Below, piece by piece: positions 30,520-43,565 of a DNA stretch of 64,000 nucleotides. A model generated the notes under the pieces. The model searched no databases. It was not told where the DNA came from and saw only the letters and a list, made by a program, of their open reading frames with translations. The stretch spans positions 124,001 to 188,000 of the forward strand of contig WIXG01000119.1 of NCBI GenBank assembly GCA_009869945.1, written 5' to 3'. This DNA is from Mesaphorura yosii. Lineage: Eukaryota; Arthropoda; Collembola; Poduromorpha; Tullbergiidae. Each line of letters opens with the position of its first letter. Position 1 is the first letter of the stretch. The translations under genes and the position numbers were made by a program.

Positions 30520-33500
30520 ATGGAAGACAATCACAACGACCTGGTCGTTAACAGTGTCCTAGAAAATGACGCGTCAATTGTGATTGACATGGAAGAAAAC
30601 GACGGTGAGGTCATGCAGGTTGACGGAAGTCCACGTCAACTTACCGGTACTGCAGAGAACAGCGAGGATGTGGTCCGAGTTGAAGACGACGAAGATGGCG
30701 AGCTAATTCCTGTCACCCAGGACGAAGAAAGTGACCTGATGCTGGCTCCTGTGCCTGTAGCGCCACACAATTCTGCCCGAGCACAAGACTTGGAAGAACA
30801 GGAAGCAAAAATTCATAAAATGCTAGAAAATGATGCTAATGAGCGTGCCAAATTTAACTCCTTCAGAACATTCTCCAATGGAGAAAAGTTATTCCCCGAT
30901 GTTCGTGTGTCTGATTTTCACACGGTGTTATTTCAATTGTCGGTGAGCTAAACATTTCACTGAGCTTAACCAATGCATGAACTCGCATTGTTATTGCAAT
31001 GATTTTGGTCGACAGCCCGACGGCACTCCGACGGAAAAATTTGCTCCATATGCGTCCCGTGATAATAGGCAGAATAATACCAATACCAGTGCTGGTGCTG
31101 ATTATGTTTCATTCCCCTGCGACCCAGAAGACAAGGTGACAGTTAAAGTGGCCACGGAAGAGGAAGGAGTTTTCGCGCGTCAAAGAGTACCCATTTGGGA
31201 TGTCATATGTCGGGCCTTACAGCGTCCGCTCCAGTGCAGCCAAGACATTGAAATGGCGATTCGGCTGTACTTCAAAAGTTTGCCTACACTAAATGTGCTG
31301 CAACATACCATCGAGCAGGTATTATTGATATTCTGTTGGAGGAACGTTGTACCCGAATAATTATTGTTTTGACATTGATACAGTTAATGACCGAAAAGGA
31401 GCGCAGCAAATTCTTTTCAAAAGTTTTGCCGGAAATGGTTAAATTGTGCCTGAAGTTGCCCGAGCTGATAGCTTGTCCTGTGCCTTTCCTTCGGCGTTTC
31501 AGGAACTACAGTGTCAGTATGCACCAGATCCAAATTGCGTCTTTGTTAGCGAACGCTTTCTTTTCCACATTTCGAGAAAGGCCGAAGGAACGGGCATATG
31601 CACCAATCAATTTTTACAGGTTAGCTAAAATGGTACCTATCACGCTGTACAGTATCGTAAGTCATTTTATAATTGTGCGCCACATCTTTGTAGTCTGTTC
31701 TCCTGTGACCCAGAACACCCAAAATTTAATTGCAGAGCTAGCAAAATTCGATGCATTTTACATTATTTCGAACGAATTGCTGAGGAGGGTGAGGATAGGT
31801 TTCGTTCATTGCCTGCAAACACTTGCAGGAAAGAAGCTGAACAAAGAGTGCACTGATTCCTTCTTATCCAAATGCAGAACCAAGAGGCGTGGTGACGTTT
31901 ACGAGAAAATCGTTGAGGCCAGACAAGACTCCGTCTTGGGATAAGAATGATAAGAAGATTCGAAATCTAGCAGTTCTGTGCGAGGGCACAATTGAGGACA
32001 CAGGGCGTGGAATGCTTCAAGTTGATTTTGCAAACAGGTAACGTACACATTCCATTCATTCCAATTCTCTCCTGTGGGCTACTCTCTTAAATGATTCAAC
32101 ATTCAAGGTTTGTTGGTGGCGGAGTGTTAGGAGGCGGTGCTGTGCAAGAGGAAATCCTTTTTGTGATATATCCTGAATTGCTAATTTCGAGATTATTCAC
32201 TGAGAATTTGTCTGCAACAGAAGCACTTGTCGTTACTGGTAAGACGTGGTATTCAGTTTTAAGGTCTCAGGTACAACTCGTTCAATTCGTTACAGGCTGT
32301 GAGAGATTTTGTTCGTACACTGGATACGCATCCGGGTTCAAGTTCGCTGGAGATTACTTCGACGCGACGTCATTCGATCCGAAACGACGCAGATGTACTC
32401 AGATTATTGCGATTGATGCTTTGTACATAAGGAATCCAGTTACACAGTTCCATCCAAAGAGTTTAACACGGGAATTAAATAAGGTTTGTATTGCCTTAGG
32501 TAAACAATCCAGTGAAAGTTCGTTGGATTTCAAATCAATTTTTGCAGGCTTACGTGGGATTCTTTGCCCCTGTAAGGCCTCCATCGACTGCAATTGCGTC
32601 GGGCAAGTGGGGTTGCGGAGCTTTCAATGGCGATCCACAATTGAAGGGCATTATTCAGTTGCTTGCAGCATCTCATGCCGATAAGGATTTAGTTTATTTT
32701 ACCTTCGGTGACACGAATTTGCAGCAGTCTCTCATCGACATATTCGCCGTTATTAAGGACATGACCATAGGTAAGTTATCAATTTCATTAATGAAAAATC
32801 GGTAATTAAGTCGTGACCACGCAGCTATCTGACAGTTCGCCTTTGTTATAATTTAGGCCAAGTGTTGAATTTGCTCAAGCAATACTACCAAGTATTTTGT
32901 ACGTCCGGAACTCCATCACATTCTGTGTCAGAATTTTTTCAAGAATGCTTCCAGGCGAGTCTATCCCTCAGCGAGGAAGACAATATGGAGTTTCCAGAGA
33001 CTGCTCCTGAAGCCACGCCATTTTTTAGCACTAACTTATTACACACCGATGAACCAGTTCCAATACCAAGCTCATTAAAACAATGGACGAGCACAAGCAA
33101 CCCGACTGCAGGCGCGGAGTCTCACCAGAGTTCAGTTTCCGGGCCTTGCTCTTCTGCCACAACGCCAATTCTCCAAAAAGTTGAAAGTTCAAAGAACTTC
33201 AGCAATTGGCTCACGAAACTGGACAGTGTCAAAGCTTCCATGAGTAAACGCAACAAAAACAAAACGGAGGACGAAATTTTTAATGAACCAAATCCCGAGT
33301 CTGTTCAACTTGAACAAGATGCGGGTTTAACGGATAAACAAATACTCGACATGCTAGATGCGGAAGAGGACGGCACAGTAGACATCCGAAATGGGCAAAT
33401 TACGATTGCATCTAACCCTGCTTCCGGTTCCGCTCCTTCTACACCGACAGGAAAAATCAAACGTCGAAACCAAGATGAAAGCGAAGAGTCTACAATTGCA

Positions 33501-33578
33501 AGCTCATCCAAGAAGGCCGCGTCTACGTCGAGTAACTCGAGGCAAACAAGATTGCAAGACTTTTACAAGAACCAATAA
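30520..33578 (+). CDS. PARG: Poly(ADP-ribose) glycohydrolase
   Basis: Nine exons: 30520-30942, 31016-31318, 31384-31619, 31736-31788, 31878-32037, 32108-32238, 32296-32483, 32548-32770 and 32857-33578, total 812 residues. The enzyme cuts ribose-ribose bonds of poly(ADP-ribose) and ends PARP signalling after DNA damage. The acidic, disordered N-terminus (1-140) is followed by the helical accessory region ([25 protein letters not shown]). The macrodomain has [10 protein letters not shown] and the PARG signature [13 protein letters not shown] (395-407), where the paired Glu residues are catalytic. It continues with [30 protein letters not shown] and [10 protein letters not shown]. The C-terminal ~190 residues are disordered, with a basic patch KIKRRN and a terminal QTRLQDFY, a textbook PCNA-interaction box. 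The 53-base fourth exon is needed for frame. The ATG follows an ACAG acceptor; one further upstream (30412) is less likely. Confidence 0.95.
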
Positions 33579-33648
33579 CTTTAGTCTACCATATTCCATG
33601 ATTTCAGTACCACAATTTCAATGAACTTCCAAATTCTAAATGAAGCTC

Positions 33649-33654
33649 AATAAA
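33649..33654 (+). promoter_or_regulatory. Poly(A) signal AATAAA of PARG
   Basis: AATAAA lies 70 bases after the PARG stop. RPL24 ends only 150 bases further on the other strand, so the two transcripts converge tightly. Confidence 0.65.
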
Positions 33655-33804
33655 TAAGTGTCAGTGCTCGAATTACAAACGAAGCCTACTAAGCTCCACC
33701 CACGTCATATTATTTTATCAGATTTTATTCGTTCCAAAACAATTCAATCAAACACAGCCAGTAAAACGTAAAGTTGAAAATATAATAGTGAATTAAGAAC
33801 TACT

Positions 33805-34576
33805 TTAACGTTTACCACCAACTCTTGGTGCTGCTTTCTGCTGTGGCTTGGCGATCTTTTGCTTGGTCTTATCTACTTTAGCGGCTGTCTTCGCTGGAAC
33901 TTGGGAAGCTTTCTTGACTGCCTTGGTAGCCTTCTTCTGCTCCTTTGCTGCTCGCACGGCTTGTTCTCTCTGCGCCTTACGAACCTGGTGGACAAAATAA
34001 CAAGTTTGGATTTGATTAGCGTACATTCATAGTTAGTTTATACGTACGCCTTCTTAACCGGTCTCCAGAATCTTACCTCCGGCTTCATGTTTCTCTTAGC
34101 CTGAATTTCGGACAAAGATGCACCAACAATAGCTCTTTGGAACTTGTGAGTGCGTCTTGTGCGCTTCTTCGTCAGCTCTTCTTCAATACCCTTCTTGTGC
34201 TTCCTTCTGTAGAACACGGTCCATGTCACCTTACGTGGGTTCCTCCTCATTAAATGTGACCGCTCACATTTGGAGTTCAAGAAGGTAAAGACCTACAAGC
34301 AAGATGATTGTTTGACAAGGCTCAGCATCGTATCCATAGCCAGACATAATTAAAATCACATACCTTGCCATCAGTCCTAACAAGCGTCTTTCCATGACCT
34401 GGGTAGATCTTGAAGGCGCTGTACGCGCATAAACCAACCCTATCATAAAAGATTTTAGATTAGATTAAGCAAGGCCCGGTACACATCCCGTGGAAGTGGC
34501 AGTAACCATGTACTCTGGTCCGCCTCCACTCCACCTCAACTAATAGTACAGAATATAACTATAAAACTTACTTCAT
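33805..34576 (-). CDS. RPL24: 60S ribosomal protein L24
   Basis: Minus-strand exons 34576-34572, 34439-34364, 34292-34077 and 33984-33805 give 158 residues (human 157). The first coding exon holds only ATGAA, a layout frequent in ribosomal protein genes. The N-terminal zinc-finger-like L24e fold shows [36 protein letters not shown] and [20 protein letters not shown]. The middle has [15 protein letters not shown] and [15 protein letters not shown]. The tail is a lysine/alanine-rich extension ending APRVGGKR, as in other animals. It is a structural protein of the large subunit near the 40S bridge. The gene is convergent with PARG. The first cysteine is kept but the bacterial-type four-cysteine set is not complete, as usual for eukaryotes. 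Confidence 0.96.
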
Positions 34577-35661
34577 CTTGTCAAACCTTCACCTTCTGCC
34601 GATGGTGTCAATCCAGAAGTTGTCGCTTAATTAACTCCACAATTAAATCTCGGATAAACCGAACAAACTTTCATATGCTGCACTTCTACTATTGCCTGTC
34701 CACATTAAACACGCGTAGGACGATTGTATGCCAGTCAGACATTTATATTTCGTCTATGTAACGTACAGTCGAGCCGGAGAGGCATGTGAGTGCGGAATGT
34801 TGAGGTCGGCGCTGCACAGATGGCGAAGCACGGACGGACTACGTCCGTGCAGTAGTTCCGTATTGGATCCATTGCCCAATATTGTGCACACTAAAAGTCT
34901 CTGGAACAATTTATGTACTCTTTAGAAACAGTTCGATGGAACATTTTGCCCAGGAAGAATTTACCGGAAACAATTGCTGGGAACAATTTGCTGCAAAAAA
35001 TTTACCCGAAACAATGTTTGTCTGTTTCCTGGTAACCAGCCAAGCCAATTTCAAGACAGACTCCGGCATTATTAGGTCTTGACCCACCACTTACATGATT
35101 TCTTCGGATAATTCCAAATTACATTTAGCCGATTTATAAAGCATCGACACACAAGTCAAGCACGAGGTACAAGCCGGTCTTGATCCATAAAGACACGAAA
35201 TTGGCAAAATTAATTGAAACACATGAACAGGCATTGACGCATTTAATTCAATACTCACACGTGAATCCTTTTATTTTCAATTTTTGAAGAATAGTAAAGA
35301 TTCTGAACAGTATAGCAATGAAAAAAAGAGGAAAGGAGAAAGAAAATGATATAATTTCTTAAAGCCAGATTTCTACTGTAAAGAGAAGCTAGACTATGCA
35401 GTATTATCGTAAATTCCTAGACACTAGTTTGGGCTTCCTTCATAACACTGAATGAAATCAATCGGTATCGTATTATTGTTAGTTTCCGTTAATTGTTAGC
35501 CGTAGTAGTTCAATTTGACATAGTTCAACTTAGAATTATCATTAATTATGTGACATACAACACAAAAATTTCAGCATGTTCTCAACCTTTTGCTCAACCC
35601 TCCTTTTTGTGATTTTTAAAAATTTATATTGCAATGAAACTTGTTTTCTTCTTCCAAAATA
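34577..35661. other. Intergenic, RPL24 to profilin
   Basis: The left end carries the RPL24 promoter. At 34902-35015 a degenerate set of short repeats built on GGAACAATTTGCT / GGAAACAATTGCT occurs. The right end is the profilin 3' UTR. No gene recognised. Confidence 0.45.
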
Positions 35662-38600
35662 TTAATATCCGCAAGACACCAAATAATCCCCTAGTTTCTC
35701 GACTACCGAGGCCGCCTGCTGGGGTTGTATAGGATCTTCGTAAAGTGAAATAACCACAGCTGAAAAGACACAGACAAAGGTATCACATTATTAGAAGAAT
35801 TAACTTCAAATCGTACAGAAGATACAATCATCGATGTCGAAAGCATCGTCGACATTACCTTGTGTAGTCTTCATGCAGTGGACACCTACTTTCCCTTGTT
35901 TGGCTCTTACAACACGATCAGTTCCGGAAAGATAAATGTATCGTTGACCAGCCAAAGTGACTCCAGCTCCTTGAAATATTTGCTGATTATCAAAACCATT
36001 CACCAGTGTAAGAATCTCACTTTGTGATACCTGGAAGCATGGAAAAAGGGACAACGGTTACATTATGACTATGAAAGGCAACGTTTAAGTGTTCTTAAAC
36101 TAGATTATGAGGACAGTAATTGTTGGAATTAGAAATGAGTGTGCCTTAGATATCATTGATGATGCAACATTAATCATACTTCAGATATATGAGACTCATT
36201 TGTCCCTCTTTACATTGTCTCGGCTCTGTCACAGGGTGTTTGGAGTGTATCATTGTAATCGAATGGCATGGCCGTATTATCTAGAACCAGGTCCCCTTTG
36301 TTCTTCGAAATTTCATTCATTTAATTTTGTTTGTTTAGAGTAATACCTTGTTTTGTTCTACTTACACACAGAAAGAACAGAGCTATTTCGAATGGTACTG
36401 TGAAGGTAAAAGAAGATATTCGTATACCATGAACTAGTTACTAGTAGACTAATTCGACCGAATGCTTTGCATTAGTTTGTGTGATGAGTCATCAGGCCGA
36501 TCAGGCGCAGCGCAGCCGTGAGTTTGAAACAAGTTACAGCTACCGACAAATTCTAGAAGAAGTTCCAAGCAAACAAAATATGCCAGACATGCGACTTCAG
36601 CTTGGCAAGATACAAGGCATGCTACAAGATGGAAAAATGTTTAGTTTTCCTCAACTTCGAAACAGAATTGCAAACCACGAGTTTCCGGGTTACAAACCTC
36701 TGCGAAGTCAATATTATCAACTTCCGTTGCTTTGTTGAACTATTTTGACGGAATCTGCATAAACCTAGCATTCCACTACGTAAAAACTAAGAATAATATG
36801 ACAAATTAGGAGCGCACAATGACTAAAATTGATGACCATTCAGTTTGAGTCACGCTCCACACGGTGATGAAGCGTTAAAGAACTACATATGGTATCGGCA
36901 TTTCTCGAAAACAAAAGTTCAAATTAAGGTCAACTCAATAAAACGGACAATCAATAAAAATATGAAGAAGATGAAAATGGAACATGCATAATGGAATGGA
37001 ATCTAATGTGATACACTAAAATGAGATCATCATTTATAACAGCAATGCGATCATAGCTTCTTGTGCTTTGTCCTTGCAAAATCCATAAAGTCTTGGCAGT
37101 AGGATGAAATATTTAGGTTGAAAGTGAATTAAGAATCGAAACTGAAACCTCCTTCTTTCCTTTTTATGCGAATATTGTAATATTCCCCTCTTTATTTGAT
37201 GCAGCAGAGCAGCAGCAGGCACGGCATGGAAGATTCAAGACTCGATATATTCCTTATGCCATTTAGTCATACTTGTTCTATTTTTTGCACCTTTTACTTC
37301 ATGTCACGATCACGGATTCATGTTTTTCTCCCTGACTCACTTCTATCGCAAATGCAAATGGCAAATCTTGAACAGCGGGAGAAATTTTTCATATCTCATC
37401 TCGTCCTGCCCAAGTCGGTTTGTAACGTCGCGTCGGTCGCGTCCTATTTATAGCTTTGAACGTTTGCAAGTAATTTTCACGAAAGGAAAGCGAAAAGTCG
37501 ATTCCCGAATTAGGAGACATGAAACAAAGGGCGACCGGAAGTTCTGCAATCTAATGCGTCAATACACGTCGTATTTAAGAGATGTCTGATGTTGCTATCA
37601 AAGGAGTCCCTAAATCAAATTTTCGTATATGAGTGCCTGACAACATGAAGAACAATTCAAATTCTATTTAATAGCTCACATTCCACATTTGCAGTTGCAC
37701 ATTTACACAGGGATTACGACATCCTTCGAAAAAATAATCAAGTTCGAAGTTTAAACAAAGCCTTCACTGCAATGAAGCGATATTATTGCGGTTTCACTTT
37801 GTACGCACAACGCGTGCCCGTACTATATTATAGTAAATTAGACTTTATTCTTGGCTCAGCTGGCAGCAAACAATTAATTTTAGTTTTATTATTGTTTATC
37901 TCGCAGTTTACTTATCAGTTGTTAAATCTTGGATTCGCCTAAATAAAATGAATGCGTCATGCGTATGAGAATGAAAGAGCTTTCTATGCACCAAGCAAGG
38001 CTAGGCACCACTGGCAAGTGGCAAGACATCAAGTCAAGTTGGCAAATTCTTGGGCATATGCTATTAACGATTTATGCTCAAGCGTATTGTGACTAACTGT
38101 AATAAGCATGGCTTTGAAATTGAGACGTGCAATTTTTTGCACTACCTAATAAAGTAGCATCCCAAAACCTTCAATTTCATCTCGATTTTTTCCCTTATAT
38201 AGATACGCCACACAAGAGTGCAACTTTTCCTTTCTCTTATTATTATTATAGCGAGGATTAACTGCGAACTAATGTAATCATTTGGTTGGTGAAATTACAA
38301 CCAGATAATTGACGCATTCAGCCTGTTCTCATCTCATTTGCGCGTTGCTTATGATTTATAGCCAACTTTGAGTTTTTGCTCGCATAATTCTCATTTCTAC
38401 TTTTAGCCTACTCTTATAGCACAAACACATAACTTTGAACTTTGATAATGAAAGCGAAATGAAAATGAGAGGTTGAACTTGGCATTAATCCGATGTATAA
38501 AAACAGTCATGATCTCAGAATTCACGATGTGTGTCAGGCTCAGGCGTTGAGAGCAGCAAGGGTATCATTAGTATCATCTTTCTCATATATGATCTGATTC

Positions 38601-41600
38601 GCGAAAGCAAAAACCTATCAGCTTGTTTTGTGGTACATTTAGTAATAATACTAGTAAGCAATATGTGCACTTCAATTATAGTACGCAGTGTGCTGAACAC
38701 ACAAAGTTAAGTCTACCAGCTGAAATTTCAAACCGGCATGTCATTTGCACAGCAGATCTCAAATGAAATTTTCGCATTCGTGGTATGTTACAGTTACAAT
38801 TTTGCACTCAATCCTCCAGTCGTTCCGGATAATCAAGATGATTTACGTTCGCTCAGTTGATAAGCAGCAAACATGCATGCGAAACCCACAATCTACATCT
38901 AGAAACAGTTCAGTCAAGCGAAGCGTGGCTGTACAGGCTATACTGCCCTCTGCATGGATCAATAGCACCATAAAATTTGTAATGATAAGGTTAACACATG
39001 AACACATTTGACATTCCCGTAGCAGACGGAGCCGGAAGACCATATCAGCACTAACACATTCCAAGCACATTTCAAATTGAGTCATGCTTAGAACTGTTCG
39101 TTAAATTAGTTCATGACTGCGACCAAACAATGTGGATTATTGCGAATTAAGTGTGACCTCATTGATTCATTTCATAGTAATTTGTCAAGACAGGAGCGAG
39201 CATCATGCATCAATTCACGATTCCGCTCATTATCGTTGCACTTAAAACTTGTGTGAATGGGTTTATTGCATTTTCTTAAGCCAGGCCTGATTGGAAGCTC
39301 AAGCCACATTCTAAACCACTAATGCCCTTATAGGCAATGACAAGTAACAACGAAGCTACTCGATTGAACACTGAACGAGGGAAGTGATCTCAGATAAATC
39401 CAGTGCAGCAGTTGCTGAGTGGCTCCATTTTCCCGGATGTCACATGTCAGGCGTCGGCTAAATGCTACTCGATAAGAAATAGTAGAAATAACACATTTTA
39501 TTATTCCTTCGTCCTGTGAAATTGGAATACTTATTCCACTTCATCAGAATTCCAAAAACATCCGACGTTCATGTAGTAAATGGAAGAAATTAAATTAAGA
39601 AGGAAAACCATGGAGGAACACAGGAACTCAAACCCCATTTCCACTGCCGCATTGCGTTCAGGAAACTCTAGGCTCGATAAAGCTCAGACCAACTCAAATG
39701 AGAGTATCGTTGACATTCATGAAAATCCGATGAGTCAGGCGATTCCTGAAGCCTCATATGGCTCAACATGAAACCCATCCGCATCAAAGACGCTTAATAG
39801 TGGTCGGATGGTTATACTAACTTGTATATGGCTGTTCAATTCAATTCTACACTTTACTTCGTCGTCTTTACAAATTATATAGGAACTCGAAGCTCTGCTC
39901 TCAGCGTGACCACAAAAGCTGAACTAATAATTCTTAACTACCATTGCCAGCAATAAAACACGTGTTAACTAGCAGCCTTTGCGAGGCCACATAAAAGTAC
40001 TAATGATGGCAGATGACAAATGTTTAAGCTTGTACAAAATGTCTAAGCTTGTACAGTTTCAGTTGTACTTTGTAAACATTAGACGCACTAGCCTAATGTC
40101 GATGTAGAAGAATTTTCAAATGATAAGCATACACCTTGCAATATTTCGGTTAACACCAATTACTCAATTAGCACAGCAGACTGCCCTACCTAACCCACTT
40201 TTTAACTTGTTTACTTTTCTATTCTGTCTGTACATTATTCTCTGTTAGAATAATTGCCCACGTTAATTTGCCAAAATACACTGGGTTCGGCAATTGAGTT
40301 TCAAGTTCATGCACCTCTACCCTTAAAATCTGTAGTAGCTTGGGCATGGCGTATGTCAAATGTGGCCTTAATAGTTAAAGTTCATCTCAATTTTCACATG
40401 GCAAAACCAGACAAAAAGCCTAACCTAACTTTAAACTTTTAAATGAGAAAGCAATCTTAAAAGTTCCACCATTATTGGCATTTGTTTGGCGAGATGCATG
40501 GAGAGATAATGCACAAAGCACAATTGAAAATTTTGCATAATGCGAATAATGCCATAAAATTTCTCTCCGCACCTAAACATGCGACAGACAGTAGCCAAGC
40601 TCTGAAGTTCTACTCGTCAGACGAATAAAACCGGCCAAAGATTTATAAAACAGTATGGGCAAACAAACGCGAATGGCTCGACAAGAAAGAGAATCGACCA
40701 AGATTTTCAAGAAAAGATGCCCAAAAGACGAAGTGACATCTCAGATCTCAACTACAACTGCAAGCTGCTCTTTGCGCTGTGTGCGTATGAATATGTGACC
40801 AACTTCAACTATATAGAATAATGATGATTATAAATTATGATGGGATGGCTGCACTTTGTTCTGTTCCGTGGCTTAACTGTGTTTAGATGATTGTTCAGTT
40901 ATCCCTTCCTTTCATGTATGCATAATTCTTTTAATAAGCAGCAGCCATGAACTCACGCTCACAGCAGTCAGACAAGGCTTGGCGAGGCATAAATTCTCAT
41001 TCAGTATAGTACAGTCAAAGTCAAAGCCTAGAACTTCTCATTGCATGCCATGAATTTCATCAAAGTAATAAACGTAGTTTTATTACTTTTCTGCAAAATC
41101 GGAAGGAAGTCATGAGAGCTCCGTACTCGCTGTTCTGTCTATAGTCTTCCTGTACACTGCCTACTATGTCGGTGCAGTGGTAAAAATAGAATGAGAACGA
41201 GAGAATGCAAAAAGGAAATGAGCTAGCGTTTGGAGTGCTATTCGATTTCGTTTGAACCGTAAAAGTAACCATTCACAGATGCGCACGCACTTTATTGCAT
41301 ATGCATAACCATCTCCCGTCTCAGTCTCAGCGTATTAAAATCAATCAATGCAATAAGTAAATTGTTAACCGATGCATTCAATCAATCAGCATCTCCCGTA
41401 GGACTCGATGTGACTGTAATCTAATCTAACCTAACCGACTGCAACTGCAGCCTGAACTACCAAGAAGCAAAAAAGTAATTATGTGTATTAACGCGTAATA
41501 AGGCAACCATAAAATTAACGAATCTAAAAAAACGCACACTTATTGTGGTTTGCGGTACAACCCACACCGAAAGAAGTAAGTGAGCAATGAGCAAATCCAC

Positions 41601-42034
41601 CGAAACAAGCCCTTACCGCAAGTCAGAGCACACGTCACGCATAAGCTGATATGTCATTGCTATTTGTCAACCTATTATGGAAATCCGAACCGGTTTCGGC
41701 ACACCCGCGTCTAACTTTAATTGTCAAAGACGAATTGATCGAAATCGGCATGATTAGGCGACTGCGCCATGAGCCACTGTGGTGCGTATCGGTACACCGC
41801 CATGTTGGACAATGCCAAGCCGCTGGAGAATTGAAATATGTAATCTAAATTTGGTCTGATACGCTTTGCTCTCAAATTATCTTAAAGAATAAAGCAAAAT
41901 TAAGCAGTGAAAGCGCGACTTACTTCGAACCCCTCCGATTTGGCCCAGACGTTGCCCTCCAGCCCGGCAATGCATGCTTTCGTGACACATTTGGAAGCCA
42001 GTAATTGTTTGTCTACATAGTCTTGCCAACTCAT
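35662..42034 (-). CDS. chic: Profilin
   Basis: Three minus-strand exons, 42034-41924, 36030-35859 and 35759-35662, give 126 residues, the same length as Drosophila chickadee. It binds G-actin and poly-proline and feeds ATP-actin to formins and Ena/VASP in the cytosol. The start is [20 protein letters not shown]. The middle has the highly conserved [20 protein letters not shown] and GVHCMKTTQ, and the end is [13 protein letters not shown]. Exon 1 was found by its sequence 5.9 kb away from exon 2; donor TCGAA/GTAAGT and phase 0 fit exactly. The large intron 36031-41923 is much longer than most introns here. A long first intron in an actin-regulator gene is a common home for enhancers, but that is inference. 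Confidence 0.95.
36031..41923 (-). other. 5.9 kb first intron of profilin
   Basis: No nested gene could be supported on either strand. Small open frames (36484-36738 and 39580-39771 on plus) have no recognisable motif. The sequence is AT-rich. Confidence 0.5.
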
Positions 42035-43565
42035 CTTGACTCGTGCGTGCCTCTGGTTCTTGAGTGCTTGCTAAAAATGGCAATCTAGGGGCGTAGAGTG
42101 CGAGATGCTTAAAATTGTTGCAAAATGTCTACAAAATTATTAATCGAATACAAAGAGAGAGATTTTATGAATTGAATCGAATATACTGGCACTTTGAATT
42201 CAACTGCTACAGGAGGAGACTTTCGACTCGTCGAGGAGAGACGTAGGCAAGCCAGCGAATGAGTGACACATTCGCTATTCGCTGTAGAAAGAATTGAATG
42301 AGTCAGGCAGGCATTACAACACAGCAGCCTCTACGCTCTCCGATGTGGCTGTGGGTTAACGCAGCGGAAAGATTCAACGAAACCAGACGGCAAAGTCACC
42401 ATTCACCATATACAAAAGTACAAAGTACAACAGAGAACTGAACCAACTCAACCCTTCCATTCCTAAGCTGATGCTGGTTGGTGCTGCTCTTTCGCTGGGG
42501 TGCGGTAATTTGCTATTTGCTGTGTTCGCACTCTCTTGACTTATGCAGCGTATAAACGATGGCGCAAAGTTTCCTCTGGCAAAATCTAGTCTCGCCTCGA
42601 CCAAAGCCGGTCGTACACCGCACCGAATTAATTATGAATTAGCTCCCGAAGTGTCGGGTCGTCAAATGTAGAATTAATTCGGATTTTATTCGAAACCAAA
42701 AATGCAAATTAAGAAAATTGCACGTTGCGCGCCGTCGTATTTAACTTTCATTTCTTTATTGAATTTTAAATGTTTTCAAAATCAATTGGGGACCAAACTA
42801 AAGTCACCTTTCAGGATTCAGGCTTTGCCTAAACTCAAAAAGATGACATCCAATAATAGAATAGGTTCCTGGTATTTACATTGATATAATGAATAATAGT
42901 TTTACGTGTACACTGGTTCCATGTTTTTAAGAAATAAATTTCACCCCTTGACTGTCTCGTATTGATCATTTTCGTACATTGCAATTTTTTTGTATTTTCT
43001 TAGCTTTTCTCTTACTCTTTTTATTTCATTTCAGCTTTTCCTAACAAATTTTGCATCGCATTGAATGCATTCCTTAACGTACATTATAAATATCATCAAA
43101 AAGAGGAGAAATTCATTTCTCTTAACTCTAACTCTAGCTAAGTTTAATAGTTTAATATTTAATGAATTAGTCATAAACAAATACAGATAACTCTGATTTT
43201 CACGATGAAGCAAGAATCCAAATGCAGGCAGGCGGTGTTTTAAGCCTAAGTTGCCTGCTTCTCTGATTTCAGCTGGAATTGCAATGAATAACCAACAAGT
43301 AATAAATTTTCCACGGATAGAATAGATGAACAGAAAGAATTAATACATGGGACTGCCTCTATTTCTTACACTTGAAATTGTACAGAGTTCGAATTATAAG
43401 CAGAAATTCAAGATGGCTAACAGAGGTTTACAGACGAATTGTTGTAGATGTTTGAAAATTTGAAGATATACCCTCCTAAGCGAATAATTTATACTTATGG
43501 AACAAATTAATTAATTAGTAGTTGTTTCATTTGCAACAAATTAATCCAATTTTGATAATAGCTAC
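42035..43565. other. Intergenic, profilin promoter and eIF4A 3' side
   Basis: The left half should contain the profilin promoter and 5' UTR. The right half is 3' of eIF4A. No exon recognised; AT-rich with no long repeat. Confidence 0.45.

Noticed and set aside
31336..31944. 202-residue single open frame in the PARG region
   Set aside because: It reads through PARG introns; the spliced model with the 53-base exon 31736-31788 restores the family sequence.
36481..36738. 84-residue open frame on plus inside the profilin intron (MSHQADQAQ...)
   Set aside because: No recognisable motif, no splice context or poly(A) signal tied to it; could not be told from chance.
41410..41440. CTAATCTAACCTAACC, similar to the arthropod telomere repeat
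   Set aside because: Only two or three imperfect units inside the profilin intron; too short to be telomeric.
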